Shown one piece after another: positions 48,310-60,423 of a stretch of 64,000 nt of DNA. The notes beneath the pieces are model-generated. The model did not search any database. It was given only the letters and a program-made list of their open reading frames with translations, and was not told the DNA's origin. Location of the stretch: NCBI GenBank assembly GCA_025266875.1, contig JALLLT010000055.1:202032-266031 (forward strand), read 5' to 3'. The stretch is from Fennellomyces sp. T-0311 (Eukaryota > Mucoromycota > Mucoromycetes > Mucorales > Lichtheimiaceae). How positions within the stretch are numbered: position 1 is the first letter of the stretch; each line of letters starts with the position of its first letter. The position numbers and the translations under genes were made by a program.

Positions 48310-48424
48310 TCTTAAACTGACAAAATTTCAAATTGTAACAATTTTTTGATTTGAAATTCCGACTCTATATATGGTTAGGCTACTCATGGCAGCCGACTCT
48401 GTGGTGTGATATATACTACTTTTG

Positions 48425-50347
48425 TAATTTTTTCAAGAGCTTATCATGCTCAGGACCAACTATTGTTCCTTTTGCATAAAACTCGATGTATGCCCATGCC
48501 TTTGATGCGAAGCATCAAATCATTAGCAATAGGACTGAGTTAAGGATTGATGGAAGACGTCGTTCCAGTGACATAAAAGAGTAATCACACTGCATGCGGG
48601 CTTCTCTCTTTGCTCTTCTCTAGAAACGCTCTATGAAATTCGTTTCACAATAAAATTTAGGGTAAAGCTCAAACTTATGATGTGATTTCACCACCAGTTC
48701 CTGGAGAGCAGATTTTTGAGCTTTGAAGTCAGGCTCATTAGCCAAAACATGGCAGGCACAGCATTTACTGCCAACTGAGCTTGCAGTGCCACAGCTTGCA
48801 CGTAGTCTGGCTACTTGCCTCTTTCCTTAAGAATCTAAATGATCGTGCGACTTATGTCTCAGTACTTACCACCACAGTACAATAATGCTGGTGCCTTACC
48901 GTGACCATGCCCTTAAAGTACCACTGTTTAAATCAGGTTCCGTCTTGGCACTGTGTAAACTGTTTGTCTTCATAATAGAAATCAAATGGCTTTGCATTGC
49001 TCACGTTAAAAGTATATCCATGTTCTTTGAACGGGTATCTCATTCTTTCAACTTCTTGCTCTTTAACAATCATTTGACTTGGGAGCAAGGCATCAGCAGC
49101 ATAAGCATTATAATTTGAGCTTTGATCAAAGCAGAAAACACCTACAAAGTAATTGTAAGATAGTTAAGTACAAAAGTTAATGTTTGCATACCAATGCAGT
49201 TGGGGTGGAGAGTTTCAAAAACAGGCAATGCCTTTTTTTCAACTTGCTCCAGCATGTGCTCACTTTTCCAATACCTCTCGTTATTCTTCCCTGCCTTAAA
49301 GTATTCACGAGCCCGTTCAGAAAGGCCTCGTGCTTTAGCAACTTCTGAATCCAGGCGCATTGGTCCATGGCACTCACAAAGAAAGTTGCTGATCATGATG
49401 GAACCACCAAGGCCTTTCTTATGGAGTACAGTCTCCCCGTTCTGTAACCATAGATCTGCCTTCGCATCGTTTGAGTAAAATGTCGATTCGTCGTGAGTAA
49501 CTAGAACATGGCGTAGGTGACAGCCATTCAGGGCAGCCTCCATTATGATATCCATATCGTTGCCAGAATACTTGTTCATCTACTTCCAGTGTTCAAGCAT
49601 TCTTTTTGCCCACTTCTGTCGATAACCCACAACATCAGATCTTTCATCGCCGTCATAGTAAAGCTGTTAAGCGCCTGTTAGTTTCAATATAGATATATCT
49701 AAAAATAGTTTAAATTGTTCCACTCACATCTTGAGAGTGCTTTTATATCTGTAGCCCCAGGCATGCAAATGCGTCAATATGGTATCCTCGGCTACCGATC
49801 CTTGCACCTCAAGTATTTGAGGAATGATATGATCTTCAAGTTCGCGCTTCAACAGGGCTGCTGATCGTTTTGAAGGTTTGACAGCTTTGAAGTAGTCAAG
49901 TCATGCCTTCTTTACATCGTCATCACTCAAAAAGGATTTGCGTTTCGAATGCTTGCCTTGGCAGTGGAGTGGCAAATGACCTCCAAGGTTCAGGAAAGCT
50001 TTTGCCCACCAGCCAATCACGCGACTATGATACGTAAACGCTTTATCCCAAAGAGTGGTAGCAGCAGTCATGCAAGCCCGACCTTTCTTCATGCCGTCCA
50101 GTCGATATTGAAGGTACTTAGATACACTCAAAAGGCACAGAGATTCATATGCATTTAAAGTACCAGCGTCGGATCGAGAGTTTGGAATGCGCTTGATCCA
50201 CTCTTTCAACTCTGGCTGATATTTGCGAATCAGCTCAAGCTCCCATTCACTTTTAGACTCTTCATGTATATCATCGACAAGATTATCATTGACAGGTGTA
50301 GTATCGACATAGCCTACGAGTCTCAGAATTTTCACAGATAGATACAC
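48425..50347 (-). pseudogene. DDE superfamily endonuclease transposase, decayed
   Basis: Read right to left. The N-terminal helix-turn-helix region (YHSRVIGWWAKAFLNLGGHLP, then HSKRKSFLSDDDVKKA) is followed by LDYFKAVKPSKRS, and after an intron by YYDGDERSDVVGYRQKWAKRM. The nuclease shows VTHDESTFYSNDAK (first Asp), FCFDQSSNYNAYAADAL (second) and YPKFYCETNFIERF (Glu region). This order matches a family common in fungi and annotated as DDE endonuclease (Tc1/IS630-related). In-frame stops: TGA and TAG between 49560 and 49910, TGA near 48910, and further TAG/TGA within 48500-48640. It is dead. Confidence 0.75.
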
Positions 50348-52355
50348 TCCGATAAGGAAAAAATAGACACTGATTGGCTGGCTTCACGGATTTTGGGAAG
50401 AGGGGATATTTTCACAGATGGCGGACTTTGCAGATGAGTAGTTCATGGAGGGGTGACTTCTATAAATTATCCATTTGTTAAAATTACCTTAAAACCAGTC
50501 TATGACATCTTTACGCACTAACCAGCTACAAATTGCTCTCCTTCTGATAAGACTTACTACATCGTACATGTGACAGAATGTCTAGAAATGTAGTAAAACA
50601 TAAAAGTATTCTATGATCAATAAAGTCTATATGCAATAAAGAATGTGAAATGAAAGAAATGAGGACGAGAAAATGAAAGAAAGAAAAAAAATATGAAAAA
50701 GAACAGAGAATGTGTTTTCTATGGATAGTATCGAGTGTATGGATGATAACCACTGCGTGTTGTATTTGTACGTGTTCGTGAATTACGATGTTGGCGAACT
50801 ACTGCTAGGTATCGATCGGTATTGTTGCGCTCAAATGCGTTGTCAAATACTTGACGTTGGTTGGGCAGTAATATGTTTCGATATGCGTCACGGTGCTGTT
50901 GCAGTTGACGTAATGATTCGTGGTATTGCTGAAGCACCTGCTGATATCGTTGGTATGACACGAGCAGAGATTCTTCAAGATTGCCCATGCGAGCCCACAA
51001 ATCACCACCATCGTCAAAAGTGCTTGATTCGTCAGTACTTTCAGCTGGTATAGCTGGTTCTTCGTTTTCATCGCCATGATCATAGTCAACCACAATGATA
51101 CTATCAATATCATCATCGTCAACTACCTCTTCTTCTTCTTCTTCATCGTCCGAATTCTCCTCGTTGCCGTAATCGACAAGCGATACGCGATCATCATCGT
51201 CTTCATTCTCACTAAGGGCATCTTCACCTAAAGCAGGTAGTTCGGTTGCTGCTTCTACAAGTTCATGTGTAATGTTATTCTTAGCACTGCGATACGCACC
51301 TTAATTCCATATTATTGCAAGTAATTAACCTACCTTCCTGGATAAAGATATCCTCAACATCTGTAAGCAAGATATTTCCAGGGCGCGAATTAGACTGCTG
51401 GTTACCAGGCTGCCAATGGGGAGGAAGTTGGATCAGGCGAACTGGATACCCTCTATGCTATATGTATATAATAAATCAGGTTAGAAACAACACATACCGT
51501 GTAAATTTCTATCATGCAAACATACTCTCTTAATTTCCACATAAGGCGTAGTATGTTTACGATGAATGTAAACACTGCGGGCAGCATAAAGTGCTGTTGT
51601 CTGTCTAGCAAAGTTGTGGCGGCTGACCAAGTGTTTACACAGCATAAATTTGCTATCAACAAAGGATGGGCAACCACAGGTCCAATACTTTAAAGATGGC
51701 ATATACAGCGCATCTGCATCAGGGTTTTCACTGAAGTCTCGAAGTGTCTCGGTGTGGACTTGCCATGCCTTTGCAAACTTCCTCTCCCATTGTAAAGTTT
51801 GGCACCGATTAATAATCTTTAACTCAAACTTTGCCCTGATCAGCGGAAGCTGTTGAGTTGTGATAATATATGTCAACTTATCAAGCCTAGGCCGAGGGAG
51901 ATTCAAGAGAAAATCTCTTTTCAATACTCGCCATTGTGCTTCAATCATCGTTGTTGTCTTGGCCATCAGAATGTGTGTGGGACGTGCACTGCGGGCCCAT
52001 CGATGCCACCATAACTACTTGTACCAGCGGTTGTACATGTACACCCACACGTCCGGGAGGTTGTGTTGGACGCAATAGTCGTACATCTCACGCCTGGCAT
52101 TTATATGTATGGTGTCTCCAGATACATAGCCAACTAAACACTATATCAGCAACACTCATATATACATAAGCCATACTTATGACGTACCACCTGGAAGAGG
52201 TATATGTGGATGCAAATGGTAATGCTTTCGTATCATGGACAGGATTTGCACTCTGTTATCCGCATTAGGACAGAGCTTCCCACTACGATCTTCTGTTGGT
52301 AGAAATTGGGTCGAAACAAAAGGGAACTTGCGATGTGCAGTGTAAACATCATAAT

Positions 52356-55300
52356 TAGGCTTCTCCAATATACCCGAATACTCGTACCCGACTCGATACT
52401 CGGCATGACGAGTCGGGTACGAGTCGACAGATACTCGACTCGTTGTGTTTTCGAGTTTTTTTTTGAAATACCCGACTCGACTCGGCCAGTTATATGTACA
52501 AGATAATATATATTGGTGGATGCATCCGGGATATATAGCAAATAGAAAGTAATGTATAGCTGCATTTGATAATTAAGCTTTATTTACAGAGTGGTTACTA
52601 AAGGCGTGTGTCAGTGTTATTCAGTGTTATTCATGAATAGACTTATTCATGCACAAAGGCAAGGTGGTCATAAAATAAGCTAGAAGGTGAAAAAATTTAT
52701 TTTTGTAAAAAAAAAACACTTTCTATCTCAAAGCGAATCTTGGAATCTCTCCCATGACTCTATCACCATCAACTCCTGCAAGACACGAGGATCCAAGCGG
52801 TTCCGGTTGTATGGTAGCCAGAGACGCGCTGACGAGAAGCAACGCTCGGACGGTGTGGACGTTGCAGGAATGGCCAAGTAATGGCGAGCCATCCGGGAAA
52901 GGTTTGGCCATCGGGCTGCGTTGCCCTTCCAATACTCAAGCTCGGCAGCCTTGGCCTCTAGTCGAGGCAGCATATTCCGCTCTGCAGCGTAATCTTCAAG
53001 CTCGTCCAATGCCTCAGTCTCCATTCCGTACTTCTTCATCAGCTCGAGAACTGCTTCTGTGTTCTCGTCATCTGCCGTGGGTCGAGGTCAGTAGTCGTCG
53101 CGCCAGCGGATCTGCACAGCCTTCTTGCCGAAGGCAACCCATTGCTGCTCCCAACCAGAAGATGCCCACCAACGGAACTTTAGACGCGGATCCATGGCTG
53201 TCGCGATGGCGTAGACATCGGTATCGTCAGTCTTGACATAATATCGCTGGAGCTTTTCCTTGCCCACACGACAAGCAAACGCGACGTCCGGAACGTTCTC
53301 CTCTGTCTCTTCCAGATGATCGATCAACAAATTGTATTCAACGATCACCTTGTTGATTGTTGGATACTGACTGCCAGACACGCCCCTGGTGACTTCCTCG
53401 AACTTCTTCAGAAGGACAGCGACCTGCTCCAAGTACTTCCAGTCGTCGTCGTCCAAAGTGCAAGCACTCATGTCTCGGAGGTTGGCAGCCACAGTGGAGT
53501 CATACGGTGTACGCAACATCAATGCACGGTCGATCATTGTGTATGTTGAATTCCATCTGACCCGTACGTCGCGAGAAAGGATCAATGGTTTGCACCCATG
53601 GATTTCACAGAAACGAGAGAACTGACTCCTTTTTTGAACGGATGCTCTGAAAAGATACGTATCAGTAACGCTTTTTCGCTATTAATAATAATGTACCTTA
53701 TTTTCACGATGCCTTTGCGCAATCGCTTCAACGCAGTGGGTCTGGCAGGCTCCAGTCTTGTATCGAGCGTGGCTTCCGCATCATGGGCTTCAACAATTTC
53801 GTCAAGGTCCTCTTCCCCTTCATCATGGTCTGGTGCTGGCGCGGCGATACCAACATCGAAGATTTGTTGAACGGACAAGTTAATGATATGACCGAAGCAA
53901 CCGATCCGGTGGATGAGTACACGGAAAGGCAAGCTACATAATATAGTGTTAGGAAAGCTTTTTTTGGATATCATGATAATGCTTACCCGTTTCTGATTGA
54001 ATAGTCTTCGAGGTGATCTGCCATCTTCAGCATATTGGATGCGTTATCGGTGGTGATAGTAAACAGCTTGGTAACGAGGTTATATTCTTTCAACACAGCA
54101 AGGAATGCAGCTTTCAAGTTTTCACCAGTGTGGGCACCATTGATGGCATGGAAGCCAACAACCAGCTCACGTGGCTTCCAGGTAACAGGGTCAATCCAAT
54201 GGGTAGTTACACCCAAGAAATCCTGTTGAAACGTGCTAGTCCATGCATCAAGTGTGAATGACACCTTGTCGACGCCATCCAAGAGAGCGGTGATACTTTG
54301 AACCACATCGGTGTACTTGATGGTGAGCTATTTAGAGTAATTATGTTAACATTGCTTTTTTTTACTGTAGTATAGAGTCTTCAGTTACCTTTCGTGTCAT
54401 TGTATTTGCACTTGGAAGTCGGATCGAATATGTATCTGGAGCACCTTGGATGTAGTTGAGGAGCACTTGGAACTCGGTATTATTGAACATTGCAAACGGA
54501 ATTCGAGTTCTCACAAGGAATCGAAGTAAGTGGTCCATAAACTCCTCTCTATTGAACGCGCGTGGCTGCTTGACACCTTGAAACATCTCCTCAAGTGGTC
54601 CAGGCTTGCGCTTTCCGTCGTTGACACCTCCTGTGACATTATGCTTTCTTTGTAAATGGTTCTTGAGGGTGGTTGTGTGTCCGTCCTTTCCATAAAGTTT
54701 TTTTCCGCAGCCAGGATAAAACACTCGATCTTCTTGCCTTCCCGTTTGCCCCATTTGCCGTGTATGATCCATGAATTGGCGGATTTTAATGTGGATGATG
54801 AGGCTTCTGCGGTTGAGGATTCGCCCACTGATTCGATGCTGGATGGCTCCTCGCCTAGAAGCGCGCTATCCCCTTCTTCGGCTTCATCGTCGATTATACC
54901 ATCACTGATAAACGTTTCCTATATGAAATAACAAAATAAATACGGTGGTCACCTTTAAATCAAGTTTTTACTTTACCTCCTCGGGAGTCAAGTTCACACC
55001 ATCCTCATCAAAGTGCCGGTTACTGGAATTCGAGCTGGAGCCGGTGTTGTTGAACATAGTTACGATATAGAACTGTCGTTTTAAGAAAAATCGAAAGATA
55101 TCGTTTATTGCTTTTGTCGCAAGGGATACTTATATATTCTATGTTAACATGGTGTCATTTGTAATCCTACGTGTAATGACTATGATATGAGTAATGCAGA
55201 CGACTATGTGAATATATGTGAGTCATGCTGGGATCCAAATGCGGTGAGTAATGCTCATTCAACAGCGCGTTACTGTGCAGATGACGAAGTATCCCCGACA

Positions 55301-55995
55301 ACCTGTCTACAAAGGGAAATGAAAGGAAGTCCGCCAAGAAATGGCTGTGACAAGATAGACGGGATACCACGAGTGGTAGTGGATCAACTAACTGTAACGC
55401 GATAATATAGATAGTAGCCGTTGTGTCTTGCGCTCTTGAAGCAACTGAATATATACCATTCAACAAGCTCGAATGGCTTGGGTCAGCTTTGCGTATTTCA
55501 AGCTGGATCATCTCCGCTGGTTAATAGAACCGATGCTTTTTCTTTTTACCAAGCCATACTTGTATTACCTGCGGCCATCTTCTGACAATATAGCCTGAAG
55601 TTTCTACCTCCATTCATTTCCCGTTGACAATTATCATCGTCACGACGTGTGCCGCTCACAACAACAATAATAATAAAACAATATTGAAGAATGCGCCTTT
55701 TTTTACATGCCTCAAATTCAGTGTTTGCCTCTTACTAATATCTGTTTCAAGCCAATGTAGATCCATTTTACACCAGTATCACCATTTTTATGCTCGACAT
55801 TGTCACATTGAGCTAGATTTTCCGGATCTTTGCTACTTTTACGCTAATTGCACCTAAGCCATTGTATCATTTCGAGTCGGGTTTCGAGTACGAGTATTCG
55901 AGTTTTTCGGGTATTTGACGAGTACGAGTCAACTTTTTTCGGGTCGAGTACGAGTCAGTAGATACCCGACTCGAAAACCCGAATGGAGAACCCTA
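52356..55995. mobile_element. hAT element, 3640 bp
   Basis: The left end TAGGCTTCTCC and right end (reverse complement TAGGGTTCTCC) are imperfect terminal repeats. They are flanked by ATCATAAT at 52348-52355 and 55996-56003, the 8-bp duplication expected for hAT. Both subterminal regions are full of CGAGTCGGGT-type motifs (ACCCGACTCGA and inverses), as hAT ends usually carry transposase-binding repeats. It contains one damaged transposase gene. Confidence 0.93.
52728..55057 (-). pseudogene. hAT transposase (BED finger, hATC), damaged
   Basis: Exons: 54977-55057, 54389-54918, 53987-54327, 53697-53933, 52728-53646. A BED-type zinc finger (C-x-x-C then TLKNHLQRKH) follows an acidic N-terminus, but a one-base frameshift falls inside it near 54715. 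The RNase-H core has VSFTLDAWTSTFQQDFLGVT and TITTDNASNM, then CFGHIINLSVQQ and RVRWNSTYTM. The C-terminal hATC dimerisation region is intact (ELEYWKGNAARWPNL, then SERCFSSAR). An in-frame TGA lies at 53088-53090. The gene is no longer functional, but damage is light compared with the MULE it hit. Confidence 0.87.
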
Positions 55996-57666
55996 ATCAT
56001 AATGAGGATCTCTGGCCTTATTCTCATTCAGTCGCAACTTAACGGCGTGATCAATACGCCATAGGCACAGGCGCAACGAATCACGACTAAAGACTCCTTC
56101 AATGGCGTTTATCTGGCCCTGATTCTTATCCGAAAACATAAACGTTGGTCGTAAATCATTGTTATGCAGACACCAGAAAAACCTATGGATAAATACCATT
56201 TTAGAAGGTCTCCTTACTGCATCTGTTACACGTGCATTATTGGCCCCACAAAGCATATATGCAATAGGGAAGCCACTTCAATTGAAATTTGCTACGACAC
56301 CAAAAAGCTCATACCCCATCTGATTCGTCTTGAATGTTGAGTCGACATGGAATTCAATCACTTGTGGCGAGCATGCCGCGTTGAATAGCTCTGTAACAAA
56401 TCCAACACCAGTAAATCCATTCATAGAGAGGTGGAAAATCTGTTTATTTCATTCATCATAAATATATATACTATATACTGTATCTACCATTGGTGTAGCA
56501 TAGTGATCATCGCATATACAGCTACCGTTATGCACATATGGTTGTCTTCCACATACCTTACGAATTCCGTTTATTCCACTCTCGGTGTGCATGATTGCAG
56601 ATGTGAGTTGATTGGCATCTAATTAATACCAATGCATGGTTGTTCTGGTCCACAGCACATAGATCTATCATAATGCCAACGTATCAGCATCACCACTTCC
56701 TATTTTACTTACCTGCGATTGGGTTATAGTTCCACTTGCATTCAGAAACTGGTGTACCATACGTCAGTACAGTCGTTGGGGTACGTCGTCCTCGGCATTA
56801 TCCATAACAAACTGCCGGACATCTTGTGGCATTTCCACGCGAACATTATCAAGAGGTTCATCGACAGGATGAGCAATTTGATGCTTGATCATTAGGTAAA
56901 TAAACCCTTTTTCCATGTTAATGAAACCATATGTCGTCCCACGGCAGTTGTACGTTGCCATCTGATGATGAAGGCGAATGTGATCTGCATCTGGTACTTG
57001 GCGCTGTACACTAGCATCCTGCTGACAGGCATACCGAAATGCGATTGCTATTTGCAATCGCGTGTCACCAAGTGACCGAAAAGAGTACTGGTATCCATCG
57101 CGTTCTCCAATACGATGAACAACATAATCAAGCAACACGCGATCACTGGTGATTTCCAGCATAGGACCGTCGATAAGAACATCAGACTCTTGTACATAAG
57201 AAACACCATCTAAACATACTCATGAACTTTAAATATGCCTTTTCTCCTTTAATGGAGCCCATTACTGTCCGTTCCTGATGGAAGTTCGTCGATCAGGTCG
57301 TCCAACGACAGTACAAACTCAGATGCAGTACGTCCCCTATTGCTCTGTCTTCTTCTGCAAACAGCACACATAGAAAAACTTTTGGTTCTCCTTCTGAAGA
57401 GAGCATTCATTCGAAAGCATTTGCAATTTGAGCAACGTCGTAAATCTTTCATAGTAAATGTGAAGAGAAAGAGGATGTGCGGCTTTCAAAAAAAAAAAAC
57501 CAAAAAAAAATCATATCGGAAATTGAAATTAATGGGGGGTCTCATCTGTGAAAATTCTGAGACTGGTAGACAAACGTATCCATTACAGAAGCAGGTGGTG
57601 AATCTCAGCAGCATGAAGATGCTGTTTCTCCTACTCCAACATATAGTTGGTTCCAGAAGGCTGATA

Positions 57667-58349
57667 CAGTGGAACCCCACTTTTTGCACATGTGGGTTTA
57701 CCCTTAAATTATGTGCAAAAAGCAAGGTTGTTACACGAAGGGAAATATAATATCCGCTAGTTAGTGTCCGCCAATAATATGTAGTAGAGTGCAAAATTGA
57801 TGATAGTATCTAAGCTCAAATAACTTCGCAAGCGTTCCTCCTTCTCTTATTCCTTTTATTTAACATGCCACTAAAAGAAAAGCCTAGAATTGAGGAAAAA
57901 CATAAGGAAACCATCATTTTGTACTTTTCTGAAAGAGAATGAGCCAACATATCAATTAAGATTATTGACGTTATCAATTGGGCCCGTATAGTTGGTCACA
58001 GAAGGCTGATATGATTGCTGGTGTCCTTTATATTATGGATGATTTAGAGCACAGCGAGCTTATGGAGGAGCTGAACAAAGTCTGTGATGATTTCTGCAAA
58101 AAGCGTCAGATGCACCAATCAGCACTGAGTTTTTACATTTTTTCTGGAATACTCTTAGAGCCAAGTTTGAATCCCATAGCCCGCTATCGGATCTGAGCTA
58201 TATAGAATAAGCAGGAAAAATGCACATCCTGAATTTTGGTGTGCAAAGTACAAAAAGCAGAGGATGTGCAAATTTTCTTAAGTGAAGAGCAGGTTTACCT
58301 GAGAATTACGTGCAAAAAGCGGGGGTGTGCAAAAAGCGGGGTTCCACTG
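57667..58349. mobile_element. Non-autonomous pogo/Tigger-like element, 683 bp
   Basis: Perfect CAGTGGAACCCC at the left and its complement GGGGTTCCACTG at the right, extended by GCTTTTTGCAC-type repeats, flanked by TA (57665-57666 and 58350-58351). Inside, a short remnant reads MPLKEKPRIEEKHKETIILY and further on a 72-codon frame (57978-58196), probably pieces of a transposase. Confidence 0.87.
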
Positions 58350-58739
58350 TACGTCAATTAGCACTATTCAAACTGCCTGCAGCACGATGATCCGCAAAGG
58401 TCTTAGAACTTGGATAGTATCGGCATTAGTGTGAAAGGGCTATGTGTTCAAGCAAAGATAATTTCCAGCTGGCATTGTGTAAGCAGAAGTAAAACGTGAA
58501 GATAAAGCAGGTCAGTATGATGATAGCTTTATTACACAAAAAAAGGATAATAATAGTGATTGAAAAGTGCCTCGACTGTACAGACACTTTATTACCGAAA
58601 AACCAACCTTTGGCTTACTAAATGTGGTGTTTCGTGGAAAACCATCAGATAAAGAAAAAAGAGCTATGACGAGCATCCTTCATCTTGAGTAGTGCACTTG
58701 AAAAAGTGTACCTATTTGAAGAACAATAAGGGTGGCTGT
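58350..58739. other. No supported gene
   Basis: Intervening DNA between two transposable elements. No recognisable protein, repeat or RNA. Confidence 0.5.
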
Positions 58740-58747
58740 GTATGCAC

Positions 58748-59495
58748 TAGGCTTCTCTAATATACCTGAATACTTGTACCCGACTCGATACCCAGCATGA
58801 CGAGTCGGGTACGAGTCGACAGATACTCAACTCGTTGTGTTTTCGAGTTTTTTTGAAATACCCAACTCGACTCGGCCAGTTATATGTACAAGATAATATA
58901 TACAGGTGGATGCATCCGGAATTTATAGCAAATGGAAAGCAATGTATAGCTGCACTTGATAATTAAGCTTTATTTACAGAGTGGTTACTAAAGGCGTGTG
59001 TCAGTGTCATTTATAAATAAGCTTAATCATGTGCAAATGCAAGTTGGTCATAAAATAAGCTAGAAAGTGATTTTTTTTGCCAAACCATACTTCTATTACC
59101 TGCTACCTCCATTCATTTCCCGTTGGCAATTGTCATCGTCACGATATGTGCCACTTACAACAACAAGAATAATAAAACAATATTGAAGAACGTGTCTTTT
59201 TCACATGCCTCAAATTCAGTGTTTGCCTCTTATTAATATCTGTTTCAAGCCAATATAGATCCATTTTACACCAGTATAATCATTTTTATGCTTGACATTG
59301 TCACAATGAGCTCGATTTCCGGGATCTTTGCTACTTTTACGCTGATTGCACCTAAGCCATTGTATCATTTTCGAGTCGGGTTTTGAGCACGAGTTTTCGA
59401 GTTTTTTCGGGTATTTGACGAGTACGAGTCAACTTTTTTCAGGTCGGGTACGAGTCAGTAGATACCTGACTCGAAAACCCGAATGGAGAACCCTA
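58748..59495. mobile_element. Internal-deletion derivative of the hAT, 748 bp
   Basis: Begins TAGGCTTCTC and ends GAGAACCCTA, flanked by GTATGCAC (58740-58747 and 59496-59503). The left ~330 bp match the left end of the hAT at 52356, and the right ~420 bp match its right end (55570-55995), with the join near 59076. It would be moved by the transposase of a complete relative. Confidence 0.93.
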
Positions 59496-59503
59496 GTATG
59501 CAC

Positions 59504-60204
59504 CATTACAGTATGTACACAGCCACCCTTTTTTCATTGGGATGCACAATGTTGAAATGGAATGGAGTGCCAGTAAAACAAAGCTGAGTCATATGGTAAA
59601 ATTGAGTTGTATGGAAAATAAATGTGGTCGAGTAGTACTGTATGTGGTGATTAAAAATTCGTTCTGAAGCAATATGGTCGACCTGAAATCCATTTGACAG
59701 GCATCGAGAGAAAAAACGTTGCTGAAAAAATGCAAAGCAGGATGCATTCCTACGCCATTTGTGATGTCAAATTGCTAGTTTGTCTCACTGTGTCGCGTTG
59801 GCTTTTTATACTTCTTGGTCTTCTTTTGTTGCTTGCAAAAGTTCTGCTGTTTCAAAAAAGTGTGTGCAAGATAGCGATTACATGATTCAATATAATAAAG
59901 ACGACTTTTGCCCAACATTATATATGATAACACAAGGCAGAACCCCATTTCACTTCTACATTAGTCATTGCTGCATTAAGATTGTTTACATTGTAGATTT
60001 CTTTAAAAGTGAGAAGGAAGCTTACATAGGTTGTGGTGTCACTGCACGAAAACCCATATATCAAGTACTTAATATATGCGTTGATATAGGCCAACCTAAT
60101 TTTAAAAAAAATGATGGCCCCCCAATTACTAAATAAAGTATATATGCTATAATTATGCAAAGTAGACTTGTAGGATTACTATAACAGAACAGTATATATG
60201 CATT
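59504..60204. other. No supported gene
   Basis: Low-GC DNA without a recognisable protein. Open frames of 60-118 codons overlap each other in different phases and look random. Confidence 0.5.
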
Positions 60205-60423
60205 AGGGGGTTTCACAGTTGCAAATTTCCACTTTTTTGAGGCCAGAAAAGCGCTTTTACTCTGAATAAAAGCGAAAATCAAAAGCATCTCCTGCGCCGC
60301 TTTTTAATGAATAAAAGCGCTTTTGTTGAAATTGTGACTTGTGTTTCTGAGACTGAACTACGCGAACCTGTTTTGCGCAGACGCATTGAAAAATTTAGGC
60401 TTTTGTTGCTATCTGTTTTCGAC

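Larger units (their letters stand above)
50719..57452 (-). pseudogene. MULE transposase with SWIM zinc finger, interrupted by a hAT
   Basis: Exons (right to left): 57266-57452, 56713-57209, 56557-56664, 56004-56388 plus 52191-52347 (split by the hAT), 51526-52133, 51334-51457, 50719-51299. A C-x-x-C...C-x-x-C zinc ribbon opens the protein (CSNCKCFR, CAVCRRR). The DDE core has VIEFHVDSTFKTNQMGYELF, FMFSDKNQGQINAIE and MIEAQWRVLKRDF. The SWIM finger is CGCPSFVDSKFMLCKHLV. The C-terminus is acidic then coiled. Removing the hAT and one TSD restores an unbroken frame across the site. In-frame stops: TGA at 56764-56766, TAA in exon 3, TGA at 56278-56280 and TAG at 52015-52017. The 34-bp gap at 51300-51333 is unusually small for an intron and may be a frameshift. 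Confidence 0.8.

Noticed and set aside
23890..57452. Idea that the many internal TGA/TAG codons are recoded in this organism
   Set aside because: Host genes such as rac1, INO80, GCLM and isocitrate lyase end normally at TAA or TAG and contain no internal stops, and intact elements in the same window use none.
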